Shown: piece after piece, positions 63,991 through 64,000 of the stretch
Layout: each line of letters starts with the position of its first letter
Position numbering within the stretch: the first letter of the stretch is position 1
DNA from: Paraniabella defluvii
Lineage (GTDB): Bacteria; Bacteroidota; Bacteroidia; Chitinophagales; Chitinophagaceae
Reading direction: 5' to 3'
NCBI GenBank assembly: GCA_019316985.1
Contig: CP079215.1
Location: forward strand, 1,488,001-1,552,000
DNA length: 64,000 nucleotides
Translations under genes and position numbers: made by a program
The notes under the pieces: model-generated
What the model saw: only the letters and a program-made list of their open reading frames with translations
Told to the model about the DNA's origin: nothing
Databases searched by the model: none

Positions 63991-64000
63991 GCTTTTCTCA

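Noticed and set aside
1-64000. Large-scale pseudogenisation (decaying genome)
   Set aside because: Breaks are in homopolymers, equally in essential genes, and downstream frames stay conserved; sequencing error explains them better.

Overview
The window is chromosomal DNA of a Bacteroidota bacterium, most likely family Chitinophagaceae. Supporting signs are two large CarboxypepD_reg/outer-membrane-barrel proteins, Bacteroidota-only families (DUF3098, DUF5606, DUF2911, a DUF937-OmpA fusion), the ftsX-DUF3098-uppP order, TAnnTTTG-type -7 promoter boxes, few Shine-Dalgarno sites, and an arginine cluster with an acyl-ornithine (acetyl/succinyl) transcarbamylase. I see no rRNA, tRNA, CRISPR array, transposase, phage or integron.

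A dominant property is that about 54 of some 62 genes are broken by one or more single-base frameshifts. Nearly all sit in homopolymer runs and usually need one base added back. Housekeeping genes (leuS, ruvB, ftsX, uppP, tsaB, arg genes) are hit as often as accessory ones, and the protein continues intact in the next frame each time. I therefore read most breaks as uncorrected sequencing/assembly indels, not pseudogenes, and give each gene as one feature spanning its fragments.

Layout. 0-4.2 kb: TonB-C-domain protein, FrnE-like DsbA protein, truB, AhpD-like protein, membrane-inserted patatin. 4.4-10.9 kb: secreted S9 peptidase, orphan korA, ridA, tsaB, then an ArsR regulator with a Cys-less tandem rhodanese. 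11.0-16.7 kb: arginine genes argD, argF', argB, argE, argH. 16.8-22.3 kb: DUF1801 protein, outer-membrane barrel, D-2-hydroxyacid dehydrogenase, M23 lipoprotein. 22.5-31.6 kb: accessory stretch of single genes (TPR, two GNATs, VOC, SMI1/KNR4, ABM lipoprotein, HEAT-like, DJ-1, rmuC, two membrane-anchored hydrolases) with intergenic repeats. 31.7-42.2 kb: HerA/YjgR-like ATPase, orphan OmpR regulator, sigma factor plus membrane partner, ruvB, DUF937-OmpA, leuS. 42.5-48.7 kb: ftsX-DUF3098-uppP, lipoprotein, UMF1-MFS plus MBL pair, DUF2911, YceI. 49.0-51.6 kb: a chromate-type cassette of a ChrB-domain/AraC-HTH fusion, a small outer-membrane barrel and ChrA. 51.7-64 kb: second TonB-C-domain protein (paralogue of the first gene), M3 oligopeptidase, DUF5606, second outer-membrane barrel, ECF sigma operon with anti-sigma and two Spy/CpxP-like proteins, propeller protein, transglutaminase-like protein, lipoprotein.

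The best candidate for an undescribed system is the 49.0-51.6 kb cassette: a one-polypeptide fusion of a chromate-resistance domain with an AraC DNA-binding domain, then an outer-membrane barrel wedged between regulator and transporter. Other unusual items are the rhodanese protein lacking both catalytic cysteines under an ArsR regulator, a patatin lipase carrying a transmembrane insertion, and an 18-A tract inside tsaB.
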